Positions 33,402 to 43,932 of a stretch of DNA of 64,000 nt are shown piece after piece. This DNA is from Piromyces finnis. Taxonomy: Eukaryota; Neocallimastigomycota; Neocallimastigomycetes; Neocallimastigales; Neocallimastigaceae. Numbering within the stretch: the first letter of the stretch is position 1; each line of letters begins with the position of its first letter. Under the pieces are notes generated by a model. It made no database searches. It was not told the origin of the DNA and was given only the letters and a program-made list of their open reading frames with translations. The stretch spans positions 1 through 64,000 of the forward strand of contig MCFH01000096.1 in the NCBI GenBank assembly GCA_002104945.1, given 5' to 3'. Made by a program: the position numbers and the translations under genes.

Positions 33402-35119
33402 AGTAATTTTTTCGTTAATGAAGTTTTCTAAGATCCCTTTGTTGTTCGTTATATGTTCACTTGCTCCAGTATCATAAGTCCATACTGATGTTGTGTAACC
33501 TTCATTTTGGTCATGTGATTTCCGAAAATTACATGAAAATATTTCTTCTCTATTTTCTAATGGAAAATGTTTTCAAGGATTAAATCATCAAGTATATTTA
33601 TCACGTGGTTGACATTCTGATTGGTCAGTGTTTATGTTTGTGTAACATTTATTTTCAGGGATGGAAATTTTTGGATCATACATTTTTTCATTACTCTTAA
33701 TTTCATTTTCAATATTATCGGCAGAAGGTCCAAACATTGTATTGATTTCTTCAAAGCATGGAGTACTATCCGAGGTTGTCTCGTTCTCAATATTAGAACA
33801 ATATTTGTCGTCCTTTGATTTTCCTTTGTTTGGTTAAGTTTTATAATTTTCGTTAAATTTATTATTTTTCTTGGTTCTGGTTGAACGGCTGGGGTTATAA
33901 TAGCAATCCTTGGCCAAGTGTCCCGGAATGTCACAGATAACACAGTATTTGTTTCTGTGATATTGTTTTGTATTTCTTCTATTTCCATTTGAACGTTTTC
34001 CTTCTATATTGTCTATATCCATATAGTCATTGTTTGAATTTTTGAAGTTGTTGATGAATGGGTTATTATTTTTTCTTATGTTTCTAGGGTTAAAATTGCT
34101 ATTTCTTTGGTTGTGGGTTTGGTTATTATTGTATTCCATTTGGTAGAGAATAACTGTATATCTATCTTTTATAATTTCATATAGTGTTTCTGGTGTATAT
34201 TGGGAACTCATTAGTATTTTATCCTTAAGGATGTTTGGTAGAGCGTTGTACATAATTGTTATTTTTTCCATGTTTGATTTGTTCATGCATGAGTTTTCGA
34301 GTAAATTAAATAACTCCATAATCTCATTCATGACATTCATGGTTTCCTTAAGGTTGGTAGCCTTGAGAGATCCTAATCTTCTTAACCACTCTCCATGGTT
34401 AGTGTAACGAGAACTAGTGAGAACCACTAGGTTGTTGTAGGAAATAATAATAAATAAAATAAATAAATAAATAAAAACACAAAATTAGATAAACGATATT
34501 ATTTAGGATTTTATACTATTTTATTTATTATTATTCAATGTTAATAATAGCTCAAAGAGCATAAAATAAAAATAATACATGGTCATTTATATTCGTTAAT
34601 TCTAATTCTATAATACATGATTGGATTTTACATTAATATAAAATTTATCTATTCTATAATTATTCATACATTTAATTTAAATATAATTTATCTAACTATT
34701 CATTTAATTAAAATATAAATTATAAAAAGTAAATAATAGGATTCGAACCAGTGACAAAATCCATACTAAACCAAAGCCAGGTACCATTGAGCTATCCTAA
34801 TGGTTATAACGGTACTTGATATCGTTACAGTTAGGAGTCATCCAGTTTGTACAAGCTCGAGTTTCTCCATCTTCTCATATGCGGACTCACAGTTCATAAT
34901 GTACCTTTTAACAGAGTCGGTACAATTTGTAAAAATGATAATTCCTGCGAGTGCATCATTTGGTTCAAATTTGCTTGGTTCATTGAATGTTTTGTAGTTA
35001 CTCTTGATGTAACCACCAAGCTGTTTGGCCCTTAAGTAGCCTTCAATTGTACAGTACCATATATCAAAGTTGGAACTGCCTTGTAATTTATCCCTTTCGC
35101 TTAATATGAATTCAGGCAT
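33402..35119 (-). pseudogene. Copia-2 Gag and protease region, disrupted
   Basis: Gag starts at ATG 35119 (MPEFILSERDKLQGSSNFD) and is open to 34838, where element H1 interrupts it. Gag resumes at about 34402 with HGEWLRRLGSLKATNL and reaches the CCHC knuckle CVICDIPGHLAKDC near 33930. Downstream the frame shifts (continuing near 33830-33640 in another frame) and a protease-like TGASEHIT motif can be read near 33460. H1 removes any chance of a continuous Gag. Confidence 0.8.
34403..34829 (-). mobile_element. Element H1: 427-bp insertion with tRNA-like Pol III promoter
   Basis: It is bounded by perfect 8-bp inverted ends (TGTAACGA...TCGTTACA) and flanked by the 5-bp duplication GTTAG at 34398-34402 and 34830-34834, inside Copia-2 gag. 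On the minus strand it contains A box TAGCTCAATGG and B box GGTTCGAATCC 45 nt apart, the spacing of a tRNA gene, but the arms do not fold into a complete tRNA. A second copy lies at 44462-44804. It could be a solo LTR carrying a tRNA-like segment or a tRNA-derived short element; TG...CA ends with a 5-bp duplication favour the LTR reading. I do not recognise a family. Confidence 0.75.
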
Positions 35120-35155
35120 TTTATTTATATTTTATAATATTTCTTTGTGAGCCAG

Positions 35156-35170
35156 TTGAGACTTTTAATC
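35156..35170 (-). promoter_or_regulatory. Copia-2 primer-binding site, half tRNA-Lys(UUU)
   Basis: On the minus strand GATTAAAAGTCTCAA follows the 5' LTR. Its complement TTGAGACTTTTAATC matches the anticodon arm of tRNA-Lys with anticodon TTT. It differs from the Copia-1 site at one base, the one that distinguishes the two Lys anticodons. Confidence 0.65.
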
Positions 35171-35378
35171 TGTTAGAATTTTAGGTTTTTTAATATTTAC
35201 TTTATTATGGTAATTTATTAATATTTCATTACAAAGATTTAATGAACAATTACAAGTTTGTATTTATACTAAAATTTATGGCTTATGCTCTAATACATAC
35301 ATTATCAATACATTACATTATATTAAATACATTTTATTAATGAATAAGGTTTATAATAAAGTTTGAGATTTTCTAACA
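35171..35378 (-). repeat. 5' LTR of Copia-2
   Basis: This 208-bp LTR has TGTTAGAA/TTCTAACA ends. It directly precedes the half-tRNA primer site on the minus strand. Confidence 0.85.
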
Positions 35379-35580
35379 AATTTAGCTCTTTTCAATGTAT
35401 AAGAAAAAACGCGTTCCTATATACTTGTATTATGATAATAATAAATATTAATAAATAAATAGTTAAAATAAATATAAAACAATAAAAATTAATTATACAA
35501 ATATTTTTTTTATATTGTTTGTGTTATATATAATATCATAACTATTAATATAAAAATAATATAAAATATAATCTTTCAAA
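35379..35580 (+). repeat. Right half of the old Copia-1-type LTR split by Copia-2
   Basis: It matches the Copia-1 LTR from AGTTCTTTTCATAATATAAG to the TGTTATATAAAATATTATAA region, with many differences. It marks the locus where Copia-2 inserted. Confidence 0.65.
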
Positions 35581-35618
35581 TAATTATTAGTTAAATTAAC
35601 ATTAACAAAACATTAAGT

Positions 35619-35622
35619 AAAA
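35619..35622 (-). terminator. Pol III terminator of tRNA-Cys
   Basis: The minus strand reads TTTT 4 nt after the tRNA-Cys discriminator. Confidence 0.7.
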
Positions 35623-35626
35623 TTAT

Positions 35627-35698
35627 AGGGGCGTTCCGGATTTGAACCGAAGACCTATTGATCTGCAGTCAATTGCTCTACCGCTGAGCTAACACCCC
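35627..35698 (-). tRNA. tRNA-Cys (GCA)
   Basis: On the minus strand: acceptor GGGGTGT/ACGCCCC, discriminator U (usual for Cys), A box TAGCTCAGCGGTAGAGC, anticodon GCA (complement of 35664-35666), T arm with GGTTCAAATCC. It is 72 nt with no intron and no encoded CCA. Element A starts 66 bp upstream of its 5' end. Confidence 0.95.
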
Positions 35699-35708
35699 AT
35701 TCTTATTG

Positions 35709-35766
35709 TTGTCAAAAAGCGATTTTTTTATTAAAGAAAAGTGTGGTAAGCACACTAGTTATATTG
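35709..35766. repeat. ~55-bp direct repeat, copy 1
   Basis: TTGTCAAAAAGCGATTTTTT and the following bases to CACTAGTTATATT recur at 43525-43581 with one T fewer. Both copies end in TATAT and are followed at once by an LTR (element A here, Copia-3 there). Confidence 0.8.
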
Positions 35767-36406
35767 TCAAAATCACAATTCATGAAATTTGACATTTCAT
35801 GAAATTTCATAATTTTGAATTAATAGTTAAATTAATTAAAATATTAATTTAATAATATTTTACTAATAATAGTTTATTTAATATAAATATTAATTGGAAA
35901 GCTATTTATTATCCGGAGATAAATAGAGTGTAACAATTAATTAATATTAAACAAACCAATTAGTAAAATAAGATTCATTTAAATAATTATTAATATTATT
36001 TTTAACAACTTATTAATATCGATATTTAAAGAAAATTATATTATTATTACTATTATATTTTATTAATATTTATATTTATATTATTATACATGTATAACTT
36101 AAATTATATTATTATTATACTTTATTAATATCAACATTATATTAAAAATGAAGTATAAATAAGTTGAACAAAGAACAACTTTAAGAAGTTCTTTGTGAGA
36201 TTATTATACTCATTTTTATATAGTAAATTCAATATTTAAAATTAATAATTATCATTTACTTATATTATAAAAATTAAATAAAATATTTCTTAAAAAACTA
36301 TATTTATTACTCTTTTACTTATAAAAATTTATTATTTACTATATAATTAAGCCTATCCTAACCTAGTAGACTTAATTATAATTCTAAATCCACTCTAACT
36401 CTTGAC
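35765..36406 (+). repeat. 5' LTR of element A
   Basis: It starts TGTCAAAATCACAATTC and ends CTAACTCTTGACA. It is preceded by the TATAT duplication. Confidence 0.92.
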
Positions 36407-36441
36407 AATAATCTCACCTTAACTTTGGTTACTACCTTAGG

Positions 36442-37542
36442 ATGGCAGAACAAAACTTTGCTAGCTCTTGGCAAACTATGGATGAAGTTAATCAACTCCG
36501 CGAAGATGCTAAAACTACTGCTGTAGACATTATGAACAGCGTTCAAGAAAACTTTGCTACTATTAGTCAAGTTAAAGACTTTGAAAAACATATTGAATCT
36601 CAGTTTCAAGAAATTAAAAGAAATACTGCTAATTTCGCACAAGTTTTGGAATCGGTCTCTAACAATATCAACACCATTCAAGAGTATTTAAATAAGAATG
36701 GAAAACCAAGTGGTGGTCAGCCAGACCTAACCCCTTCAGTTGCCCCATCTACATCTACAAAATATGATTTGGATTTTGATGTAATAATGAGATCAAAATA
36801 TTCCACTCCAATAAATCAAGTTCCAGACCCAGGTCTTTTTTCTGGTGATCCTCATGAAACTGAACTATTCTGTCAAATTTGTGAAGATACTTTTAGCACC
36901 TATCCTAATAAACATATGATGGAAGAAGCCAAAATTAATTTTGTTAAAACAAGATTAAGAGGAATTGCTAGAACTTGGTATTTAACAAGATACAGTGGAA
37001 ATACCCATCCCTCTACTATGTTCGAATTATTAGGAGAATTAAAAAACGCTTTTCCAAATGTTTCAAGCCGTAAATTAGCTAAGATCAAGCTAAGTAAATT
37101 GAAACAAACATATGGAAAAATTAATGAATATATGGAAGAATTTAGATCATATATTCAATATTTTAACTGGGATCAAGAGGCTGTTACTCTTATGTTTTAT
37201 ACTGGTCTTCATCCTAAGTATCAAGAAGATATTGAAAGATTAGATGACTTTCCTACTACTCTCGAAGCTATTTTCACAAGATGTATTTTATTTGAACAAA
37301 ACAATGTTTCAAATAAAAAGTTAAACCAAATTAATAATAAAAGCCATGGAAGAAAAAATTCATTTTATAATAACAATAACAATAATTATAATAATAATAG
37401 AAACAATTATCAAAAATATCACAATAATAATAATAACAATAATAATTTAAAATCTAATTATTCAACTAATAATAATGGTGGTAATAATAATAATAATTAT
37501 TCCACTACAAAAACCCAAAAAATTTCTTCAAAAAATTTTTAA
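36442..37542 (+). CDS. Gag of element A (366 aa)
   Basis: This is the capsid-type protein of the Ty3-like element. It starts at ATG 36442 (MAEQNFASSWQTMDEVNQLR), 35 nt after the LTR. A coiled-coil-prone N-terminal half is followed by the Gag core (FCQICEDTFSTYPN, IARTWYLTRY, LMFYTGLHPKYQEDIE), clearly homologous to B Gag. The tail from about residue 300 is Asn-rich and low in complexity; there is no CCHC knuckle. It ends at TAA 37540-37542, just after the slippery site A AAA AAT. The frame is intact. Confidence 0.92.
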   Translation: MAEQNFASSWQTMDEVNQLREDAKTTAVDIMNSVQENFATISQVKDFEKHIESQFQEIKRNTANFAQVLESVSNNINTIQEYLNKNGKPSGGQPDLTPSVAPSTSTKYDLDFDVIMRSKYSTPINQVPDPGLFSGDPHETELFCQICEDTFSTYPNKHMMEEAKINFVKTRLRGIARTWYLTRYSGNTHPSTMFELLGELKNAFPNVSSRKLAKIKLSKLKQTYGKINEYMEEFRSYIQYFNWDQEAVTLMFYTGLHPKYQEDIERLDDFPTTLEAIFTRCILFEQNNVSNKKLNQINNKSHGRKNSFYNNNNNNYNNNRNNYQKYHNNNNNNNNLKSNYSTNNNGGNNNNNYSTTKTQKISSKNF

Positions 37543-37575
37543 ACAATGAACACCATAAGACGTCAATGGATGTTC
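37530..37575 (+). promoter_or_regulatory. -1 ribosomal frameshift signal, AAAAAAT plus hairpin (A)
   Basis: Heptamer A AAA AAT at 37530-37536 is in the Gag frame, and the stop is 3 nt further on. After an 11-nt spacer GAACACC (37548-37554) pairs with GGATGTTC (37568-37575) with one bulged A. Pol is open in the -1 frame from the heptamer; its first ATG (37566) lies inside the hairpin. Confidence 0.75.
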
Positions 37576-40500
37576 ATAATACACCAAAAATTATTTATTA
37601 TAATTTCCCATCTCTAGAGAACAAAGAAAATCCCAATTTAAATTCATTTCTAACCTTTAATTCATATATTCCTAAAGAATTTCTAAATAACAACTCTAAT
37701 TTTATTACCAATTCTCCAATAACCTGTAATTCAATACTTGATTCAGGTTCCTCATGTAACTTTATTTCTACCATATTTGTAGAAAAATATAATTTAATTA
37801 AAAGAAAATTAAAAAACAAATTGATTATAAAAGGTATTAGTGGGTTTACTACTGATATCAATAATTATGTTTATTTAAAATTTCAATTAAAAATTTTTAT
37901 CAAAAATAAATTTTATTTTATATCTTTTAAAGAAAAATTCTTAGTTTCAGAACATATTCCTATGGATTTATTATTTGGAAATAAATTCATGAAGAAATTT
38001 AAGATTCATTTTAATTATAAAAATAATCATTTATATTGTAATAATTTTAAACACTTCAATAATAAGAATTTAAAAATTTTTTCAAAAAATTTAAAAATTT
38101 CTCATTCTAAAAAAGATTTTAATAATTCATTTTCCGATAATACTAATAATAATTCTACTAATTTCTCTCATAAATCTAATCGTCAAGTTAAAGATAATAA
38201 TTCTACGTCTTTTAATAAGAGTGATATCAATTATTTTATCCATTCATTTTTATCTGAAAATGTCGAAAATTTTGAAGATGATGAAGAAAATGACCTAACC
38301 CTTATCATGGATGATATCCCTAATGAATATAAAGATCTTGCTGTTGTTTTCAGCAAATCAAAAGCTGATAAGTTACCTCCACACCGTTTAACTGATTGTA
38401 AAATAGTCCTAGAAAATGACGCCACTTTACATTATGGACCTATCTATCCTTTATCAAGACAAGAGGAAGAAGCCTTACAAGAATATATTAATGAAAATCT
38501 TAAAAAAGGTTTTATTAGGCCCTCTGAATCTCCTGCAGGTTACCCTGTTGTTTTCCAGAAGAAAAAAGATGGCTCATTAAGGGTCTGTATTGATTACAAA
38601 AAGTTGAACGCTGTAACAGTAAGAAATTCGTACCCTTTACCTTTAATTTCAGATATCATTGAAAGGGTTAGGGGTTCAAAAATTTTCACTAAATTGGACT
38701 TGAGATCAGCTTATAATTTGATAAGAATAAAAGAAGGTGATGAATATAAGACTGCTTTTAGAACAAAGTTTGGTCATTACGAATATTCAGTAATGCCATA
38801 TGGATTAAAAAATGCTCCAGCAATATTTCAATCATTCATAAATTCAATATTACGCGAATATTTGGATAAATTTGTTATTTTATACATGGATGATATTTTA
38901 ATTTTCTCAGAAAATCTCAACGATCATATCAACCATGTAAGATCTGTTTTAGATAAATTAATACAAAACAACTTATATGCAAAATTTGAAAAATGTGAAT
39001 TTCATAAAAATGAAGTTGAATTCTTAGGTTTCACTATTTCAGGTAATGGTATCTCTACTGATCCAAAGAAGATCGAAGCTATTAAAGAATGGCCTAGACC
39101 AAAATGTGTTAAAGATGTTCAACGCTTTCTTGGTCTTTGTAATTATTATAGAAGGTTTGTTAATAATTTTGCCAAAATCGCCAAACCTTTACATAATTTA
39201 ACTAGGAAAAATGTTAAGTTTCATTGGAATAAGATATGTGATGATGCTTTCGTAAATTTACAAAATAAATTAATTACCTCTCCCGTTTTAGTTTTTCCTG
39301 ACACTAATAGGCCGTTTATAGTAGAATGTGATGCCAGCAATTTCGCAATAGGTTCCGTTTTATCTCAATATGATGATGATAAAAAACTACATCCTGTTGC
39401 TTATTTTTCCAGAAGTTTAAATGATACAGAAAGGAACTATTCTATTACAGATAAAGAACTTCTTTCTATTAAATCTGCTTTTTCGGCTTGGCGACATCTA
39501 CTTTTAGGTGCTAAATTTAAAGTAAAGGTTTATACAGACCACCGCAATTTACTTTATACTTTAGGTGGAAAAATTCAAAATCAACGTCAACATCGTTGGC
39601 ATCTCTTCTTTCAAGAATATGATTTTGAATTAATTTATCGCCAAGGAAGAAAAAATGGTAAGCCAGATAGTCTCTCTAGAAGACCTGATTATAATTCTGG
39701 TAATGAACAAATAAAACCTGAGCATATTTTAGATATAAAAAATGTTAAAAACATTCCATGTTTTGTGGGAATTCTTAGTGACTTTATTGATAAAGTTATC
39801 GAATATACAAAAAAGATAATACTGCAAACGATATTAGATTATATTTTGCACCAAATAATGCTAATCAAGGTTATTTTTATAGACCTTTTAGAAAAATGAA
39901 TAAATTCAAGATTCAAAATAATATGATTCTTTATAATAATTTAATATATATTCCTGAAGCTTTAAGATTAGAAGTACTTATGCGATACCATGAAAATCCT
40001 GCTGCTGGTCATTTGGGTATTAAAAGAACTGAAGAATTAATTACTAGAAACTATTGGTGGCCAAAAATTCATAAAGATGTAACTGAATTTGTTAATTCTT
40101 GTGAAACTTGTACTAGAAACAAATTCAATAAACACAAAAAATATGGTCCTTTACAACCTTTAGAAACTCCTGATAGACCATGGCGTTCTGTTGAAATTGA
40201 CTTTTTATGTGGTTTACCTGATTCTAAAGGATATACTGTTCTAATGGTTACTGTAGATAGATTTTCAAAAATGATTCATTTAGTTCCTTTTAAGAAAATA
40301 CCTGATGCTAAACAAACAGCTACAGCTTTTATTAAAAATATATTCAAACTTCATGGATTACCTTCTGATATTTATACTGATCGCGGTTCTCAATTTACTA
40401 GTGATCTTTGGAATAGTTTAATGGAAGAACTTAAAGTTAAAACTAAAATTGCTACCACTGATCATCATGAAACGGTCGGGCAAGTTGAAAGATGTAACTC

Positions 40501-41245
40501 TTTTATTGAACAATATCTCCGCTGTTATTCAAAGTCCTATTATCATGATGATTGGGTTGAATGGATTCACTTAGCCGAATTTGTTTATAACAATTCTATT
40601 AATGAGTCTACCAAACAAAGTCCTTTCTTTATTAACTATGGATTCCACCCTCCTGTTGATGATGTTTTCCTTTATGACAAATCCTATACTAATAATAATT
40701 TTATTAGAAATGTTTGTGATAATTTTAATTATGTTAAAGAAGTTTTATTTAGAGCCAAGGATTTATATAAAAAACATGCCGATAAGAAAAGGATGTCACC
40801 TCCTATATTTAAAGTTGGCGATAAAGTTTGGATTCAAGCTCCTCCATCCTTTTCTACGGAAGAAACTCCAAAACTTTCTCCTTGTAAATATGGACCCTAT
40901 AAAGTTTTATATGTTTTGGAAAATAACAATTATAAAATAGATATACACAACTCTCCTTTCCCAAAACATCATCCAATCTTCCATATTTCGGAACTTGAAC
41001 CTTTTATTCCTACCCCTTCAAGATTTTTATCAAGATCAAAGGATCCCGAATCAATTAAAGACATCATTGAGATTGCGGGATTTCGAACTAATTATAAACT
41101 TAAACGGTATGAATACAAAATTAGATACAAATACCGTTCTCAATATAATTGGGTTCCTTCTAGTGAAGTTGAAGATAACCCAAGAAACCAAAATATCTTC
41201 TTATTATATTTAAAGAACAATAGGAAGCCTATTGATATCGCTTAT

Positions 41246-41251
<6 letters not shown>
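37536..41251 (+). pseudogene. Pol of element A, split by one -1 frame change
   Basis: First part to 39899: aspartic protease (ILDSGSSCNFIS), RT ([23 protein letters not shown], active site YMDD), RNase H (VECDASNFAIGS, YTDHRNLLYTL). At 39809-39815 (A AAA AAG) the coherent protein continues in the -1 frame. Second part to 41251: HHCC domain (HENPAAGHLGIKRT, CETCTRNK), integrase (IDFLCGLP, TDRGSQFTS, HHETVGQVERCNS), a GPYKVLYV-type motif and a chromodomain-like end (KRYEYKIRYKYRSQYNWVPSSEV). The B3 homologue has no break here. A missing A in an A run is the simplest explanation; a second programmed frameshift is possible because the heptamer is itself slippery and correctly phased. All catalytic residues are present. 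Confidence 0.85.

Positions 41252-41286
<35 letters not shown>
41250..41286 (+). repeat. 37-nt poly(A) run after pol stop of element A
   Basis: An uninterrupted A run begins at the pol stop codon and is followed by a purine-rich GGAGAGAAAGAGAGAGAGAATG stretch. From there to the 3' LTR (about 520 nt) the DNA is AT-rich and non-coding, with many AAATTTCAAAA-like words. Confidence 0.8.
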
Positions 41287-41288
<2 letters not shown>

Positions 41289-41807
41289 AGAGAAAGAGAG
41301 AGAGAATGAAAAAAAAAATGAGAAAACTATTATAATACAAAATTACTTCAATTTAACCCATCACAGATTTAAAAATTGAAATTTCAAAAATTTTTATATT
41401 CACTATTTTTTAATTATAAAATTTATTTTTCAGCTTATTATTATTAATATTTTTAATATCAAATTTTAAAAATTTCAAAAAACATAAAAAACCCTTTAAA
41501 ATCAAAATTTAAAATTTCAAAAAATTCAAAATTTCAATTATGACAGTTGTACAACATAAAAAATTTCAAAAACACATTTTTTATACAATACATATATGTA
41601 TTTCATAACAAAATTTCATTTTTACCAATTTTTGACAACTTTTGAAATTTCGCGAAATGGCCATTTAAAATTCATTCCTCCATCCTCATGTGACCATTTC
41701 GAAATTTCAAAAATTTTGAAAATATTAAAATTTCAATATTTTAAATTCAATATAAGATATTCTACTATCAAAAAATTGTCTAGTATCCAATTTTAGTGGA
41801 AGGGCGT

Positions 41808-42450
41808 TGTCAAAATCACAATTCATGAAATTTGACATTTCATGAAATTTCATAATTTTGAATTAATAGTTAAATTAATTAAAATATTAATTTAATAATA
41901 TTTTACTAATAATAGTTTATTTAATATAAATATTAATTGGAAAGCTATTTATTATCCGGAGATAAATAGAGTGTAACAATTAATTAATATTAAACAAACC
42001 AATTAGTAAAATAAGATTCATTTAAATAATTATTAATATTATTTTTAACAACTTATTAATATCGATATTTAAAGAAAATTATATTATTATTACTATTATA
42101 TTTTATTAATATTTATATTTATATTATTATACATGTATAATTTAAATTATATTATTATTATACTTTATTAATATCAACATTATATTAAAAATGAAGTATA
42201 AATAAGTTGAACAAAGAACAACTTTAAGAAGTTCTTTGTGAGATTATTATACTCATTTTTATATAGTAAATTCAATATTTAAAATTAATAATTATCATTT
42301 ACTTATATTATAAAAATTAAATAAAATATTTCTTAAAAAACTATATTTATTACTCTTTTACTTATAAAAATTTATTATTTACTATATAATTAAGCCTATC
42401 CTAACCTAGTAGACTTAATTATAATTCTAAATCCACTCTAACTCTTGACA
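41808..42450 (+). repeat. 3' LTR of element A
   Basis: Repeat of 35765-36406 with TGTCAA/TTGACA ends. It is followed by the TATAT duplication at 42451-42455. Confidence 0.92.
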
Positions 42451-42455
42451 TATAT

Positions 42456-43026
42456 TAATTAATAAATATAATACGCTTTCCTATTGAAGGCGTAAAGCTA
42501 ATAATATTTATATAAAGAAATTTAAATAATATTTTTATTTTAGCAATAACTTAATATCAGCATATATTAAGTTATTAAAAATATTAAAATTTTTAAAGTT
42601 TTAGGTTTTATAGGAGTTTATAAATTTTATTAACTTTAAGTTAAAAAAATTACTAACGCTAAAGCTTCGTAATTTTTGTCAATTTTTGTTCTTTTTATAC
42701 ATGAACAATTTTAATTATTACATTTTTTAATTTTAATTAATTATTATCTAATTATAAAATATTTAATTTTTATAAATTAATAATTAATATAATTATTGTA
42801 AATAGTTAATAAATTTAAATTAAAATTTTTAATAATAAAATTTTAATAATTTTAAAAAATTTAATAATTTCAAATATTAGAAATTTTATACTTTGAAATT
42901 TTTTAATAAAATTTTAAAAAATAAATTTTTTCAAATTTTCAAATTTTCAAATTTTAAAAAAATTTTTAATTTTTTCCATGTGTCCAAATTTTTTAAATTT
43001 TTATATATGTTATTGTGACATAATTT
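42456..43026. other. AT-rich spacer, no gene
   Basis: No gene is seen. Its last ~50 bp (42973-43022, TCCATGTGTCCAAATTTTTT and following) recur at 55616-55664 beside element C, so they probably belong to the C LTR or a sequence associated with it. Confidence 0.5.
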
Positions 43027-43520
43027 TATAAAAGGTGTTTTTATAATATTAGTTAATAAGTTATATAAGTTAGTTAATTAAGTTAGTTATTACCTCTCTA
43101 TACGAGTTAATAACTAAATAAAGTTTTATAAAAAATAATAAAAGAAAGAAAATAAATATTATAACACGAATAAATACAAGTATATATAAATATTATTATG
43201 AAATAAATTTACTTAAATAATTAATTTTAATTATATCTTTTATTTATTTAGTATAATTATAATACATTAATTATTATTATAGTTACTAATTTACTTTAAT
43301 ACTAACGCTAAAGTATTTAACGTTAGTTTTAACTATACTATTTAACTATATTAGTTTATTTTCTTTACCACTTGATTGGGTGAAGCAAATAAACTTCCTA
43401 TTTAATTAATAACCATTAATATATGGTTATACATATATCTGGCCAATAAATGGTGACCAGAATATATGGTTTCAATTGAAATATTTGTGGGCAAACTTAT
43501 GGCCACAAATATTTCTTACA
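43027..43520 (-). repeat. Solo LTR of element C family (C2)
   Basis: This 494-bp sequence matches the C 3' LTR at 61678-62171 with few differences, including CCACTTGATTGGGT and TGGCCAATAAATGGTGACC. ATTT flanks it at 43023-43026 and 43521-43524. The similarity continues ~50 bp to the left, so the LTR may be longer and start near 42973. Confidence 0.75.
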
Positions 43521-43524
43521 ATTT

Positions 43525-43581
43525 TTGTCAAAAAGCGATTTTTTATTAAAGAAAAGTGTGGTAAGCACACTAGTTATATTG
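43525..43581. repeat. ~55-bp direct repeat, copy 2
   Basis: Near-identical to 35709-35766. It follows the C2 LTR and abuts the Copia-3 LTR. Confidence 0.8.
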
Positions 43582-43910
43582 TTAATAATAGAAGACGATT
43601 AAAAAATAAATTAAATATTCAAATAAACAATTTAAAAATCAAATTTATATTTCAAAAATTATAAAACACTTTTTGTCAGGGATAAATTTAATTTACACTT
43701 AAATTTATTTATAAAACTATTTGGTTTTTTATAATCTTTTATTTTTTTATATTTATTTTATAATATAAATATTGTAACTTTCTTAAATCTTTTTTTAAAA
43801 ATAACCAAAGAATAAAAAAATGTAGTACAATATTAATTTATAATTTTGTAAAATACAAATACATAAAAAATACATAAAATATTATTTTTGGAATGTATTT
43901 TATTTTCACA
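43580..43910 (-). repeat. 3' LTR of Copia-3
   Basis: On the minus strand it runs from TGTGAAAATAAAATAC to CTATTATTAACA (331 bp) and is preceded by purine tract CTTTGGGGGAG. TATAT lies on its outer side at 43575-43579. Confidence 0.65.
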
Positions 43911-43932
43911 CTCCCCCAAAGTTATAAATTCA

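Larger units (their letters stand above)
29873..35378 (-). mobile_element. Decayed Ty1/copia element Copia-2
   Basis: LTRs at 35171-35378 (5', 208 bp, TGTTAGAA...TCTAACA in both orientations) and 29873-30088 (3', 216 bp; differs by an 8-bp duplication and a mutated end). A half-tRNA primer site lies inside the 5' LTR and a purine tract (AGTTTGAGGGGGAA complement, about 30089-30102) precedes the 3' LTR. The coding region is broken by frameshifts, stops and the insertion of element H1. It is nested in an older Copia-1-type LTR. Confidence 0.88.
35765..42450 (+). mobile_element. Near-complete chromovirus-like Ty3 element A
   Basis: The 6686-bp element is flanked by TATAT at 35760-35764 and 42451-42455. 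LTRs 35765-36406 and 41808-42450 (642 and 643 bp) have perfect TGTCAA/TTGACA ends and look nearly identical. It carries gag, a -1 frameshift site, pol with one internal frame change, and a purine tract (AGTGGAAGGGCG) before the 3' LTR. No primer site that I recognise follows the 5' LTR. Confidence 0.92.

Noticed and set aside
34735-34800. Functional tRNA gene in H1
   Set aside because: A and B boxes are present at tRNA spacing, but the acceptor and T arms do not pair properly. It is annotated as tRNA-like only.
36407-36441. Classical tRNA primer site in element A
   Set aside because: TGG occurs only about 17 nt after the LTR and no complement of a tRNA 3' end is recognisable. Self-priming or another mechanism cannot be judged from this sequence.
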